This document shows, in pieces, positions 34,299-42,212 of a stretch of DNA of 64,000 nt. This DNA comes from Martinezella lusitana. GTDB taxonomy: Bacteria; Pseudomonadota; Alphaproteobacteria; Rhizobiales; Rhizobiaceae. The translations under genes and the position numbers were made by a program. The notes beneath the pieces were generated by a model. It ran no database searches and was not told the DNA's origin. It worked only from the letters and a program-made list of their open reading frames with translations. Within the stretch, counting starts at the first letter, position 1; each line of letters starts with the position of its first letter. Location: the NCBI RefSeq assembly GCF_016901135.1, contig NZ_JAFEVL010000010.1:124001-188000 (forward strand), given 5' to 3'.

Positions 34299-36218
34299 AT
34301 GCAGCCGGCTTCCTATCATCTCGAAAACACCTGGTCTCCCGAGGGAGGAAAGCATGGTCGACTGACCCTGACGCTTTTCAATTTCTCGGATGCGCCTCTC
34401 GCGAATTTCCGCCTTGCCTATACGACGCTGACGCGCGTCGTCGATCCAGAGGCCTGCGACAATGCCGTCTTCGTGCGCCGCAACGCCAATTTCCATCAGT
34501 TTGCACCACCGGCCGGCCTGTCCATCGCGCCCGGAGAGAGCTGGACGTTCAGTGTCTCCGCCCTTCACCGGGTCGCGCGGCATTGCACCGACGGCGCCAA
34601 ATCAGCCTATGTGACGCTGGCGGATGGCAGTCATGTGACGGTCTTCACGTCAGACCTTCTGCTCGAAGGCCGCGTCAGCGAGCCGCCGCCGGTGCTGTTG
34701 CCGGAAGGCAGGCTGGAGCTTCCCTTCGCCATCCAGCCGTGGCCGGCGACGATCGATGTCAAGCCGGGCGAAGACTTCCCGGTCGCGCTCCATCCCGCCA
34801 AGGGTACGGATGCCGCAAGCGTGAAGGCGCTCGCCACGGCACAAGCGCTGTTCCGCCGGCTGTTTCCTGCCAATCACATTCCCTTCAGCCTCATCGCCGC
34901 GCCGCAGGGCAGGGCGCTGCGTTTCGTCGAGCGGCCGGCGCTTGCCCGGGAAGCCTATGAGCTTACCTTCTCCGGAGATGAGGTCGTGCTCGCCTTTTCG
35001 GCTGATGCTGGCCGCCTCTACGGCCTGACGACGCTGGCGCAGCTTCTGGACGGCGCGCGGCGCGAACCCGGCAAGTTCCGCTTCCCGGTTTCGGGCGAGA
35101 TCGCCGACCAGCCGCGCTACGGCTGGCGCGGCTGCCATCTCGACGTGTCCAGGCAATTCACGCCCAAGGACGATGTCCTCCGCCTGATCGACATTCTCGC
35201 CTGGCTGAAGCTCAATATCTTCCACTGGCACCTGACGGATGACGAAGCCTGGCGGCTGGAGATCCGCGCCTATCCGCAGCTGACCTCGACCGGCGTGCTG
35301 CGCGGACCGGATGAGCCGCTGCTGCCGCAGCTCGGAAACGGTGCCGAACCCGTTGGCGGCTTCTATTCGCAGGATGACGTACGCGAGATCGTCGCCCATG
35401 CCCTAGCGCTCGGCATCGAGGTCGTGCCCGAGGTCGATATCCCCGGCCATAGCACCGCCACCCTTGTTGCCCTGCCTGACCTGACCGACGGGCAGGAAGC
35501 GCCGGACAGCTATCATTCCGTCCAGGGCTTTCCGAACAACGCATTGAATCCCACCATCGAGCCGACCTACGAATTCCTCGGCAAGGTCTTCGACGAAATG
35601 GTCGAGCTCTTCCCCTCCGAATATATCCATATCGGCGGCGACGAGGTCGCCAACGGTTCCTGGCTCGCTTCGCCCTTGGCGCGCAAGCTCATGGACCGCG
35701 AAGGCATATCGGGCACCTTCGCGCTGCAATCCTATTTCCTGAAACGGATCAAGGCGATGCTGACAGCGCGCGGCCGCAAGCTTGCCGGCTGGAACGAAGT
35801 CGCCCATGGCGGCGGCGTCGGTGCCGAAGGCTCGCTGCTGATGGCCTGGGAAAAGCCCGAGGTCGGCATCGAGCTTGCGCGCGAAGGCTATGAGGTCGTC
35901 ATGACGCCGGGCCAGGCCTATTATCTCGACATGGTGCAGGCCGATGCCTGGCAGGAGCCAGGTGCCAGCTGGGCCGGGACCGTACCGCCAGCCCATACCT
36001 ACGCCTACGAGGCGGAAGGTGATTTCCCGGATGAGCTGAAGCACCTCATGAAGGGTGTACAGGCCTGCATCTGGCAGGAGAATTTCATCTCGCGTGATTA
36101 CTTCAACCGCCTGGTCTTCCCACGCCTGCCGGCCGTTGCCGAGGCAGCCTGGACGCCGAAGGCGCAAAAGGACTGGCTGCGATTTGCCGCCATCGTCCCG
36201 CTGAGCCCGAAGCTCTAG
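34299..36218 (+). CDS. beta-N-acetylhexosaminidase, glycoside hydrolase family 20
   Basis: The 639-residue enzyme removes terminal beta-linked GlcNAc or GalNAc. The N-terminal part (about 1-270) contains two beta domains. The catalytic barrel starts around W-R-G-C-H-L-D-V-S-R and includes W-H-L-T-D-D-E-A-W and the catalytic Asp-Glu pair in H-I-G-G-D-E-V, characteristic of GH20 substrate-assisted catalysis. The C-terminal W-Q-E-N-F and A-W-T-P-K motifs are present. No signal peptide is visible, so it probably acts in the cytoplasm on imported chito- or glycan-oligosaccharides. It lies 140 bp downstream of the SDR gene. Confidence 0.92.
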   Translation: MQPASYHLENTWSPEGGKHGRLTLTLFNFSDAPLANFRLAYTTLTRVVDPEACDNAVFVRRNANFHQFAPPAGLSIAPGESWTFSVSALHRVARHCTDGAKSAYVTLADGSHVTVFTSDLLLEGRVSEPPPVLLPEGRLELPFAIQPWPATIDVKPGEDFPVALHPAKGTDAASVKALATAQALFRRLFPANHIPFSLIAAPQGRALRFVERPALAREAYELTFSGDEVVLAFSADAGRLYGLTTLAQLLDGARREPGKFRFPVSGEIADQPRYGWRGCHLDVSRQFTPKDDVLRLIDILAWLKLNIFHWHLTDDEAWRLEIRAYPQLTSTGVLRGPDEPLLPQLGNGAEPVGGFYSQDDVREIVAHALALGIEVVPEVDIPGHSTATLVALPDLTDGQEAPDSYHSVQGFPNNALNPTIEPTYEFLGKVFDEMVELFPSEYIHIGGDEVANGSWLASPLARKLMDREGISGTFALQSYFLKRIKAMLTARGRKLAGWNEVAHGGGVGAEGSLLMAWEKPEVGIELAREGYEVVMTPGQAYYLDMVQADAWQEPGASWAGTVPPAHTYAYEAEGDFPDELKHLMKGVQACIWQENFISRDYFNRLVFPRLPAVAEAAWTPKAQKDWLRFAAIVPLSPKL

Positions 36219-36277
36219 CTCAAGCCACTTGGGGGTGAGGCAATTTTCATCCTCATTCAATGTCTGACCGCATTCGA

Positions 36278-36308
36278 AGCTGCCGGAAGAAACTTTCGGC
36301 GGCTTTTT
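36278..36308 (+). terminator. intrinsic terminator after the GH20 gene
   Basis: AGCTGCCGGAAG and CTTTCGGCGGCT pair over 12 bp with two wobble positions and a 3-nt loop, followed by five T residues. It lies 60 bp after the GH20 stop. Confidence 0.75.
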
Positions 36309-36370
36309 CATGCCCGGAATGAGGTGACAAATGATGGCCGGCAAAGCCAGAATTGCTTCGTTTCGCTAAA

Positions 36371-36553
36371 TTACCCGGCCCGCGCCGTGGTGACGTCAGT
36401 CGGGAATACCCCAACCCAGGCCAATACGGCGATGGCCGTGATGACAAGCAGATACCACATGCTCAGATAATCCCCGACCAGCCTCCTGTTCAACGCGGCA
36501 AAGAGAAGAGCGACGCTGAAAGCAAGCCAGAGGAGGTTGCAGATATGGTCCAT
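36371..36553 (-). CDS. small inner-membrane protein, 60 aa
   Basis: No family is recognised. The product has two hydrophobic segments (L-L-W-L-A-F-S-V-A-L-L-F-A-A-L near 7-21; Y-L-L-V-I-T-A-I-A-V-L-A-W-V near 33-47) separated by a short basic loop (N-R-R-L-V-G-D-Y), so a two-helix hairpin protein is likely. The ribosome site AAGGGGAA precedes ATG 36553. It lies just outside the integrated element, on the far side of the tRNA-Leu repeat copy, and was presumably next to the tRNA gene before insertion. Confidence 0.55.
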   Translation of the reverse strand: MDHICNLLWLAFSVALLFAALNRRLVGDYLSMWYLLVITAIAVLAWVGVFPTDVTTARAG

Positions 36554-36775
36554 TTTATTGTTCCCCTTATTGGTCTGTCCCTCCCTGTGCGAGAGGTTAA
36601 CCAGACGGGGGACCGAGAGGTAGTTCTGTAGCGGGATGGAGGGTTGCGCAAAGCGGGGGACGAGGGCGCGTGGATGACGTGAGCAGGCCCAGACGCAACG
36701 TTGCTACCCTCTGTTACAGGGCAGCAAATATGCAAATTATTGTGCAGGATTAAGTGTTTGATCTTGGCAGTGATC

Positions 36776-36799
36776 AAATGGAATGGTGCCCAGAAGAGG
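36776..36799. repeat. attachment-site direct repeat, distal copy
   Basis: These 24 bases (beginning AAATGGAATGG and ending CAGAAGAGG) are identical to 39639-39662, while the flanking bases differ on both sides (C/A on the left, T/A on the right). The copy equals the last 16 bases of the tRNA-Leu gene including CCA plus 8 bases beyond, with no tRNA next to it. Confidence 0.9.
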
Positions 36800-36832
36800 T
36801 GTCCGGAAAGCCGGCATAAACAATGCGTTGCA

Positions 36833-36898
36833 AAATCGTGGGACAATTGACCGACCAAGGCAATCATTATGCTTTTCGTGCGCCATGTCCCACGATTT
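36833..36898. repeat. inverted pair with GTGGGACA core near the left end
   Basis: AAATCGTGGGACA (36833-36845) and TGTCCCACGATTT (36886-36898) are perfect 13-bp inverted repeats 40 bp apart. The GTGGGACA core occurs again as an inverted pair near the right end (39564-39572, 39593-39601). Such paired short repeats near both ends are what integrase arm-binding sites look like. Confidence 0.6.
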
Positions 36899-37268
36899 AT
36901 TCCCTCCGCGTCCGCGGCGGCGATCAAGAAGAGACGATCTAGCATCAGCTTGGGAAGCTCGACTTATTGTCGATGACGCCAGCACTTAGCTGTAAAACTC
37001 GGCCGTTCGCACGAGAAAATGCCGTTTGGTATCAATGGGGCTGTAAAACGCCAGATGCACGACCTTGACCCCGGTTCCGCCTGTTGACCTTCTCGGCGTT
37101 TTCTACTTGGTGGCTAATGCACCGATCCAGCCTAGGGACACGATATCCCCCAACCGGTAGTTTTCAAAAGTAAAGTATGGCGATCTACAGCCAGCGAGCG
37201 AACTCTCGGAATCGACATTCGCCTTAGCTGATGTTAATCGTTTGCAAAGACAACCGGAGGGGGCCGGC

Positions 37269-38396
37269 ATGGACAATATTTCTATCGCAGAAATGGCACG
37301 AGTAGAGATCGGCACAAAGCCGAGCCCTTCTCTCATTTCCCGCATCAAAAACTCTTATAGGTTGGCATTAAGCCGATCACCTACGCCTGAAGATTCCACC
37401 ATCTGGTTGATGATCGGTGCCAAACAGACTGAAATCCATGAAGCGCTTTTGTCGGATGATGACCATTTGCTTATGGAGCTGCTCTCGGATCCGCAATCTA
37501 CAAACCTCTATTATGGCGTTGATAATCTGGCCAAAGATGTGATGGAAATCATCGGTGCCAGGTGGAAAGACGGATATGACAGCCTAAAGTCGGAGGTCGA
37601 TAATTTATTGGTTGCGCTAGGTGAGGTTGATCTTTTCAATCGTCACGGCGGGGCGCGTTATGCTTACGAAACCAAACCAGAGACTAAATCGGTTGAGGAG
37701 GCTATTGAGATTATCGATGGCATTTTCGGAGGGAGAATTTCTTTTCCGAATCCCTTCTCCGGTGAGTTCGGCATCGCAACGTCAAAAGGTCTGATCTCCT
37801 ACCGTACGATTCAGGCCGTATATCAGTCTATTCTTGTCCGCAGATATGCTGCCGAAAGCTGTCTTGAGATTGGCGGCGGGATGGGGAGAACCGCATTCTT
37901 CGGGCATCTCTTGGGATTGAAATATACGATCATCGATCTGCCCATGACGATTGTTGGGCAGGCACTCTTCCTTGCTTCTGTTTTAGGTGATGATGCTATC
38001 TGGCTGCTCGGCGACACGGTGCCGAAAAATGACAGGATCGTTCTATTGCCGCCGTCTGAGCTTCATTCAGTTGGACAAGTCGATATCGTGCTCAACGTTG
38101 ATTCCCTGACAGAAATGGGAGAAAAGACAGCAACGGATTATCTCGCATGGATTAGCGAAAATTGCGAGACCTTCGTGTCGATCAACCATGAGGCAAACCT
38201 TTTCAAGACGATGAAATTGTGCCAGTCGCTTTACCCATCAAGTCTTCGATCACGATGCCCTTACTGGCTTCGCGCCGGCTACGTTGAAGAGGTGTTCTCG
38301 TTCGACAGGAACCTCCGAATGCTCAAGGCTATCCAAGCAAGTAGTTCTTGGCGGCTAATGCAGCCGCTCCGGCGGCTGGTTTCTCTCTTTCGCTAG
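37269..38396 (+). CDS. putative sugar O-methyltransferase (element cargo)
   Basis: The 375-residue protein has a Rossmann-like SAM-binding region L-E-I-G-G-G-M-G-R-T-A-F-F near residues 202-214, followed by I-I-D-L-P. It matches the layout of putative sugar O-methyltransferases that decorate surface glycans. The N-terminal 90 residues are helical and unassigned; the C-terminal tail is basic. I start at ATG 37269 behind GGAGGGGG. Codon use and base composition are A+T-richer than neighbouring genes, which supports transfer. It is the only clear cargo gene of the element, and a change of surface polysaccharide (possibly blocking phage adsorption) is a plausible benefit, but this is inference. 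Confidence 0.72.
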   Translation: MDNISIAEMARVEIGTKPSPSLISRIKNSYRLALSRSPTPEDSTIWLMIGAKQTEIHEALLSDDDHLLMELLSDPQSTNLYYGVDNLAKDVMEIIGARWKDGYDSLKSEVDNLLVALGEVDLFNRHGGARYAYETKPETKSVEEAIEIIDGIFGGRISFPNPFSGEFGIATSKGLISYRTIQAVYQSILVRRYAAESCLEIGGGMGRTAFFGHLLGLKYTIIDLPMTIVGQALFLASVLGDDAIWLLGDTVPKNDRIVLLPPSELHSVGQVDIVLNVDSLTEMGEKTATDYLAWISENCETFVSINHEANLFKTMKLCQSLYPSSLRSRCPYWLRAGYVEEVFSFDRNLRMLKAIQASSSWRLMQPLRRLVSLFR

Positions 38397-39563
38397 TATC
38401 GCCATTTTCTGCTTGATCAACGTGCTTGACTCTTCCTTAAAATGAGAACGTTCATAGAACAAAAAAGACTGGACACGGTCTAGGTTTACTCACAATTTGA
38501 CGAAGAGAACCGCCCTTCGATCGGCGGACCGGAGACGTGCACTAGGCCGCAAAAGGGTCCGCTTGCGTGAGCAGCCGGGAACCGATGAATTCGAGCAGGA
38601 AGTCGCGTGCGCGCGTCTTGGCGTTCCCTATATCCGACCAGGCGAGAAGCCGGCACCCGAGCCAGCCACGCTGGATAGAACCGCAGAGCCTGGAACGTTC
38701 GGCTGGCTGGTCCAGCAGTACAAGGCGCGCAGGCAACACCATGGCACCGGATCAGCTCGCCAGGCGCGCGACGATGCTGGAAGAGATCTGCGAAAGCGTC
38801 ACCAAGGAAAGCAAGCTGCGGCGCGGCGACCTGCCATTCGCCGCAATGAAGAAAAAGTATATCACCGAGATCCGCGACGAGCTGCGATCGACGGCCGGCG
38901 CGCAGGACAACATGGTCAAATACATCTCGGCGATGTTTGGATGGGCCGTCGAAAACGAGCTGGCCGAAGTCAATCCGGCGCTGCGAATCAAGAAGGTCAA
39001 TAAGAACAGTACTGGCTTTCACACGTGGACCGTCGCCGAGGTGGAACAGTACATCGCCAAGCACCCGCCTGGCACGAAGCCTTATCTGTTTCTGAACCTC
39101 GCTTTGTTTACCGGTCTGCGCCTGCAGGAACTGGCGATCGTCGGCCGCCAGCACGCTCGCGACGGTTGGCTGACGATCCGCCCCGGCAAGACGAAGGACA
39201 GCAGCGGCGTGACCGTACAGATCCCGATCGTGTCAGTCCTGCAGAAGTGTCTCGGCGAGCAGCCGGCAGAGCAGATGACTTACATGGTCACGGAATATGG
39301 CAAGCCGTTCACCAAGAACGGCCTCGGCAACAAGATGCGGGATTGGTGCGACGAGGCGAACCTGTTCCATTGCTCGACCCACGGACTGCGCAAGGCGGGC
39401 GCGACGATTGCCGCCGAGAACGGCGCGACCGATGATGAGCTGATGGCGATCTTCGGGTGGACCACGAAGAAGCAAACGACGCTCTACACGAAGCAGGCCA
39501 ACCGCAAAAAGCTGGCCGGCGGCGCGATGCATAAGCTGACGTTGGAACAAACGAGCACAGAAA

Positions 39564-39601
39564 TTTGTCCCACACCCGAAGAGGTGGAAAAAAGTGGGAC
39601 A
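39564..39601. repeat. inverted pair with GTGGGACAA core near the right end
   Basis: TTGTCCCAC (39564-39572) and GTGGGACAA (39593-39601) are 9-bp perfect inverted repeats, separated by 20 bp, inside the 3' end of the integrase frame and 38 bp from the right attachment repeat. They share the core with the pair at 36833-36898. Confidence 0.6.
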
Positions 39602-39638
39602 ATTTCTGATGAATTATCCAGCAAAATCAATGCTGAAA

Positions 39639-39662
39639 AAATGGAATGGTGCCCAGAAGAGG
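39639..39662. repeat. attachment-site direct repeat, tRNA-proximal copy
   Basis: Identical to 36776-36799. It covers the 3' end of tRNA-Leu (39647-39662, including the CCA) and 8 bases outside the gene. Confidence 0.9.
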
Positions 39663-39733
39663 ACTCGAACCTCCACACCCTTTCGGGTACCAGCACCTGA
39701 AGCTGGCGCGTCTACCAATTCCGCCATCTGGGC
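39647..39733 (-). tRNA. tRNA-Leu (CAG anticodon)
   Basis: Read on the minus strand, the gene starts GCCCAGATGGCGGAATTGG and ends with the paired TCTGGGC, discriminator A and encoded CCA. The anticodon loop is TTCAGGT between paired GCCAGC/GCTGGT-like arms, giving anticodon CAG. The long variable arm (TACCCGAAAGGGTGT) and T loop GTTCGAGTCC are typical of class II tRNA-Leu, 87 nt with CCA. Its 3' end serves as the attachment site of the element at 36776-39662. Confidence 0.95.
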
Positions 39734-39825
39734 GACGGACACGCATGTAAGGGGGTGGCCGTCCGGTGTCAACAGGGTTTTTGAAGTTTTCGTGTCAATC
39801 TGGAAAAAAGCGGTTGAAGCCCAGG

Positions 39826-41256
39826 TCAGACCCGGGCTGCCGCCCATGCGGTGATCAGGCCAAGTCCCTGTTCCAGCAGGGCCTTTGCCTCGCTTTCGCT
39901 TCCGGCTTCGACATAGCAGCGCATTTCCGGCGCGTTTCCGGAGGGGCGGAAATGGATGATTCGGCCGTCCACAAGCGTTACCCGCAGCCCGTCTATGTCG
40001 CTCTTCGATGTCACCCCGGCAATGGGGGTAAGGAAGTCCGCGAGGTTGGCGTCGGAAGCGCGCAAATGGGCCATCAGCGCGGCACTGGTTTCCACAGGGA
40101 AATTCTCCAGACGGTCGGCGGCGGCAAAGGGCAGGCGATAGCTGCCGGCCACGGCGGAGAGCGGTTTCTGCGCCTGTGCGGCCGCATAGAGCGTCGCAAG
40201 GATCGGCAGGAAGCTGTCGCGTGTCGGCAGGGCATCGAAGGGCTTGCCCGCGACGGTGAAGCGGCTGGCAGTCAGCGTGCCGCCATTGGCCTCGAAGCCC
40301 ATCACGTTGGCCTTGCCGGCGGCAACGGCCTCGTCCATGCCGGCGATCACATAGGGCGAGCCGACGCGGGTGCGGGTGACCGCATAGGAACCGGCGGCTT
40401 CGATGCCGGAATTGGAGGTGACCGGGGTCACCACGACCTCGGCGCCGAGGAAGTTCGCGGCGATGAGGCCGAGTAGGTCGCCGCGCAGCGGCTCGCCGGT
40501 TTCATCCGCGACAAGCGGCCGGTCGCCATCGCCATCAGCCGAGACGATGGCATCAAGCCCGTGCTCCGGCGCCCAGCCCTTCAGCAGCCGGATGGTATCG
40601 GCGGAGACGGCCTCGGTATCGACCGGAATGAAGCTCTCGGAGCGGCCGAGCGGCACCACGCGAGCGCCGTAATGGGTAAGCACCTGGCCGAAGAGGTCGC
40701 GGGCGACCGTGCTATGCTGATAGACGCCGATGGTGAGGCCTGCGAGGCTGCCCGCGGGAAGCAGGCCCTTGTTGCGCTCCAGGAACAGCGCTTCGGCCTC
40801 TGCCATGCGATTTTCGGCATTGCCTGATGTCTCGTCGATAAACGTGTCGATGATCGCGGTTGCTTCCGCGCTGATCGCCAGCTCGTCCTGCTTGTCGATC
40901 TCGCCGTCGGGCCGGTAGAACTTGATGCCGTTGCGATCGGCGGGAATATGCGAGCCGGTGATCATCAGCGACGCGGCTTTGAGCTGCAGCCCGTAAAGCG
41001 CCAGTGCCGGCGTTGGCAGCGCGCCGCAATCGATCGGCGTCAGACCGGCGTGCTTCAGGGCGCCGATGCAGGTGGCCGAGATGGCAGGGCTCGACTCGCG
41101 GAAGTCGCGGCCGACGAGAATGAGGTCGTCGGGTTTGGCATGGCCGCTCTTCAGCAGATGGTGGGCAAAGGCGGTCGCATAGAGGGCGGATGCCCGTCCG
41201 ATGAGGTCGACGGATAGGCCGCGAAGGCCGCTGGTGCCAAATTTCAAGCTGCTCAC
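39826..41256 (-). CDS. phosphomannomutase / phosphoglucomutase family
   Basis: The 476-residue enzyme interconverts hexose-6-phosphate and hexose-1-phosphate for nucleotide-sugar synthesis. It begins S-S-L-K-F-G-T-S-G-L-R-G, has the phosphoserine loop T-G-S-H-I-P near residue 100, the Mg-binding D-G-D-G-D-R loop near 240, and a C-terminal phosphate-binding segment F-R-P-S-G-N-A-P-E. The phosphoserine loop reads GSHIP instead of the usual ASHNP. I chose GTG 41256 with GAGGAG 8 nt upstream, since the protein then begins at the conserved first strand; a frame start at 41295 has no ribosome site. Substrate preference cannot be read. Confidence 0.88.
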   Translation of the reverse strand: MSSLKFGTSGLRGLSVDLIGRASALYATAFAHHLLKSGHAKPDDLILVGRDFRESSPAISATCIGALKHAGLTPIDCGALPTPALALYGLQLKAASLMITGSHIPADRNGIKFYRPDGEIDKQDELAISAEATAIIDTFIDETSGNAENRMAEAEALFLERNKGLLPAGSLAGLTIGVYQHSTVARDLFGQVLTHYGARVVPLGRSESFIPVDTEAVSADTIRLLKGWAPEHGLDAIVSADGDGDRPLVADETGEPLRGDLLGLIAANFLGAEVVVTPVTSNSGIEAAGSYAVTRTRVGSPYVIAGMDEAVAAGKANVMGFEANGGTLTASRFTVAGKPFDALPTRDSFLPILATLYAAAQAQKPLSAVAGSYRLPFAAADRLENFPVETSAALMAHLRASDANLADFLTPIAGVTSKSDIDGLRVTLVDGRIIHFRPSGNAPEMRCYVEAGSESEAKALLEQGLGLITAWAAARV

Positions 41257-41436
41257 AGGCAATCTCCTCGGAATGATTGCGCTGTTATGGCGCAAGCCGT
41301 CTTAAGGATCAACCGATCGTGAAGTGTTGCTTTCCGGTTGCGGCAGCACTGGTTTTGCCACCGTCATGACACCAAATAGATATGGAAGCGCCGCGGCAGC
41401 GACATCGGCTGGCGGCGCCTGCTACAGGAGTTTATC

Positions 41437-41865
41437 ATGGCTGTTTTCGGCAGGATCGCGTTCGGTTGCGCTCTCGGTTTCGCCTTGCTGGCACATGCGG
41501 ATTTCGCCGCTGCCGCTTCCGATCCTCCGAGGATCGTCATTCCGCCGCGCACCACCAACTCCGTCATTTGTGATTCTCGCGGCTGCTTCGGCTTCGGGTC
41601 ACGGCAATTCTATACCCGGCCTGGCCAGCCCCTTCCCATCACGCCACCCTATACCGGCGGTACGACCCGTTACGACAGCCCGCGGATTCAGATCCCTCCG
41701 CGAGAAAACTATACGCCGCCGCGGTTCGTCTATCCGTCGCCGGCCCAGCAGCGTAGCCGGCATCAGATGTGGTGCGCCGAACGCTATCGGACCTATAATG
41801 CAGGCACCAACCTCTATTCCACGATCCATCACGGCTTCCAGACCTGCCGTTCGCCCTTTGACTGA
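41437..41865 (+). CDS. BA14K-like secreted protein
   Basis: The 142-residue product has a signal peptide (F-G-C-A-L-G-F-A-L-L-A-H-A-D-F-A-A-A), a Pro/Arg-rich middle with two copies of P-R-I-x-I-P-P-R, and a C-terminal W-C-A-E-R-Y-R-T-Y-N-A-G-T-N-L-Y with a later Cys. This resembles the BA14K immunoreactive-protein motif of Brucella and rhizobia. Function is unknown; lectin-like or cell-envelope roles have been suggested for the family. The ribosome site CAGGAG precedes ATG 41437. It is a single gene convergent with the SelW-like gene. Confidence 0.75.
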   Translation: MAVFGRIAFGCALGFALLAHADFAAAASDPPRIVIPPRTTNSVICDSRGCFGFGSRQFYTRPGQPLPITPPYTGGTTRYDSPRIQIPPRENYTPPRFVYPSPAQQRSRHQMWCAERYRTYNAGTNLYSTIHHGFQTCRSPFD

Positions 41866-41889
41866 GGGCTGCGGCCGGCAATGAGCAGC

Positions 41890-42186
41890 TCAGCTTTCCA
41901 GCGATGCGCGATCCGTATGGCCGAGATCGCGCTCGGGGTCGATGATATCGCGCACCCGCTGCTTCAGCTCCTTCGGCCCCGGGAAGCCGCCGTCGCGCTT
42001 GCGTTCCCACAAGAGCTCGCCATCGATGCGGATTTCAAAGACGCCGCCGGTGCCGGGTATAAGCGCCACTTCGCCGAGACTGTCAGTGAAAGTCTGCAGC
42101 AGCTCTTGCGCCATCCAGCCGGAGCGCAGCAGCCAGTTGCATTGCGTGCAATAGAGAATGGTGATCCGCGGCTTGTCGCTCATCAT
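41890..42186 (-). CDS. SelW/SelT/SelH-family (Rdx) thioredoxin-like protein
   Basis: The 98-residue protein has the Rdx N-terminus I-T-I-L-Y-C-T-Q-C-N-W with a CxxC redox pair near residue 13-16, followed by T-G-G-V-F-E-I-R-I-D-G-E-L-L-W and F-P-G-P-K-E-L-K-Q-R-V-R, all typical of bacterial SelW homologues with Cys in place of selenocysteine. I chose ATG 42186 with GAAGGA upstream; a start three codons earlier or later (42192, 42183) is equally close. The role is probably redox, without known partner. Confidence 0.88.
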   Translation of the reverse strand: MMSDKPRITILYCTQCNWLLRSGWMAQELLQTFTDSLGEVALIPGTGGVFEIRIDGELLWERKRDGGFPGPKELKQRVRDIIDPERDLGHTDRASLES

Positions 42187-42212
42187 TGTCATCCTTCGTC
42201 GTTTGATGACAT

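Larger units (their letters stand above)
36554..37268. other. gap with left element boundary and no clear gene
   Basis: Up to 36775 this is ancestral intergenic DNA, then the 24-bp repeat marks the left end of the element. From 36800 to 37268 I see an inverted repeat (36833-36898), a possible gene remnant on the minus strand (36986-37105, open but with no start, sequence V-K-V-V-H-L-A-F-Y-S), and the promoter region of the methyltransferase gene. Nothing else could be supported. Confidence 0.45.
36776..39662. mobile_element. small integrative element inserted in tRNA-Leu
   Basis: A 24-bp direct repeat (36776-36799 and 39639-39662) bounds 2.9 kb; the right copy is the 3' end of the intact tRNA-Leu gene. 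Inside are a putative sugar O-methyltransferase gene, a tyrosine-integrase gene next to the tRNA end, and little else. tRNA 3' ends are the usual target of tyrosine integrases, and a displaced repeat copy is the expected scar. The interior left half is more A+T-rich than the chromosome. The integrase seems frameshifted, so the element is probably immobile by itself and may be a deletion remnant of a larger island. Confidence 0.85.
38497..39700 (+). pseudogene. tyrosine recombinase/integrase, probably frameshifted
   Basis: The C-terminal catalytic domain is intact in one frame (38702 phase): T-G-L-R-L-Q-E-L holds the first Arg, H-G-L-R-K-A-G-A the His-x-x-Arg box, and Y in T-T-L-Y-T-K-Q the nucleophile. 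The N-terminal segment (L-R-E-Q-P-G-T-D-E-F, T-F-G-W-L-V-Q-Q-Y-K) lies in another frame starting at TTG 38497. The switch is needed near 38727-38741. A shorter protein starting at a later in-frame ATG (for example 38741) could still be made. The frame does not stop inside the element; it continues antisense into tRNA-Leu and ends at 39700. Confidence 0.75.

Noticed and set aside
36783..36989. 68-codon plus-strand frame starting inside the left attachment repeat
   Set aside because: Start codon lies in the tRNA-derived repeat, composition is Arg-rich and no ribosome site is present.
36776..39662. CRISPR-, transposon- or phage-type interpretation of the inserted segment
   Set aside because: No spaced repeats, no terminal inverted repeats with target duplication and no phage structural genes; tRNA direct repeats plus an integrase explain it better.
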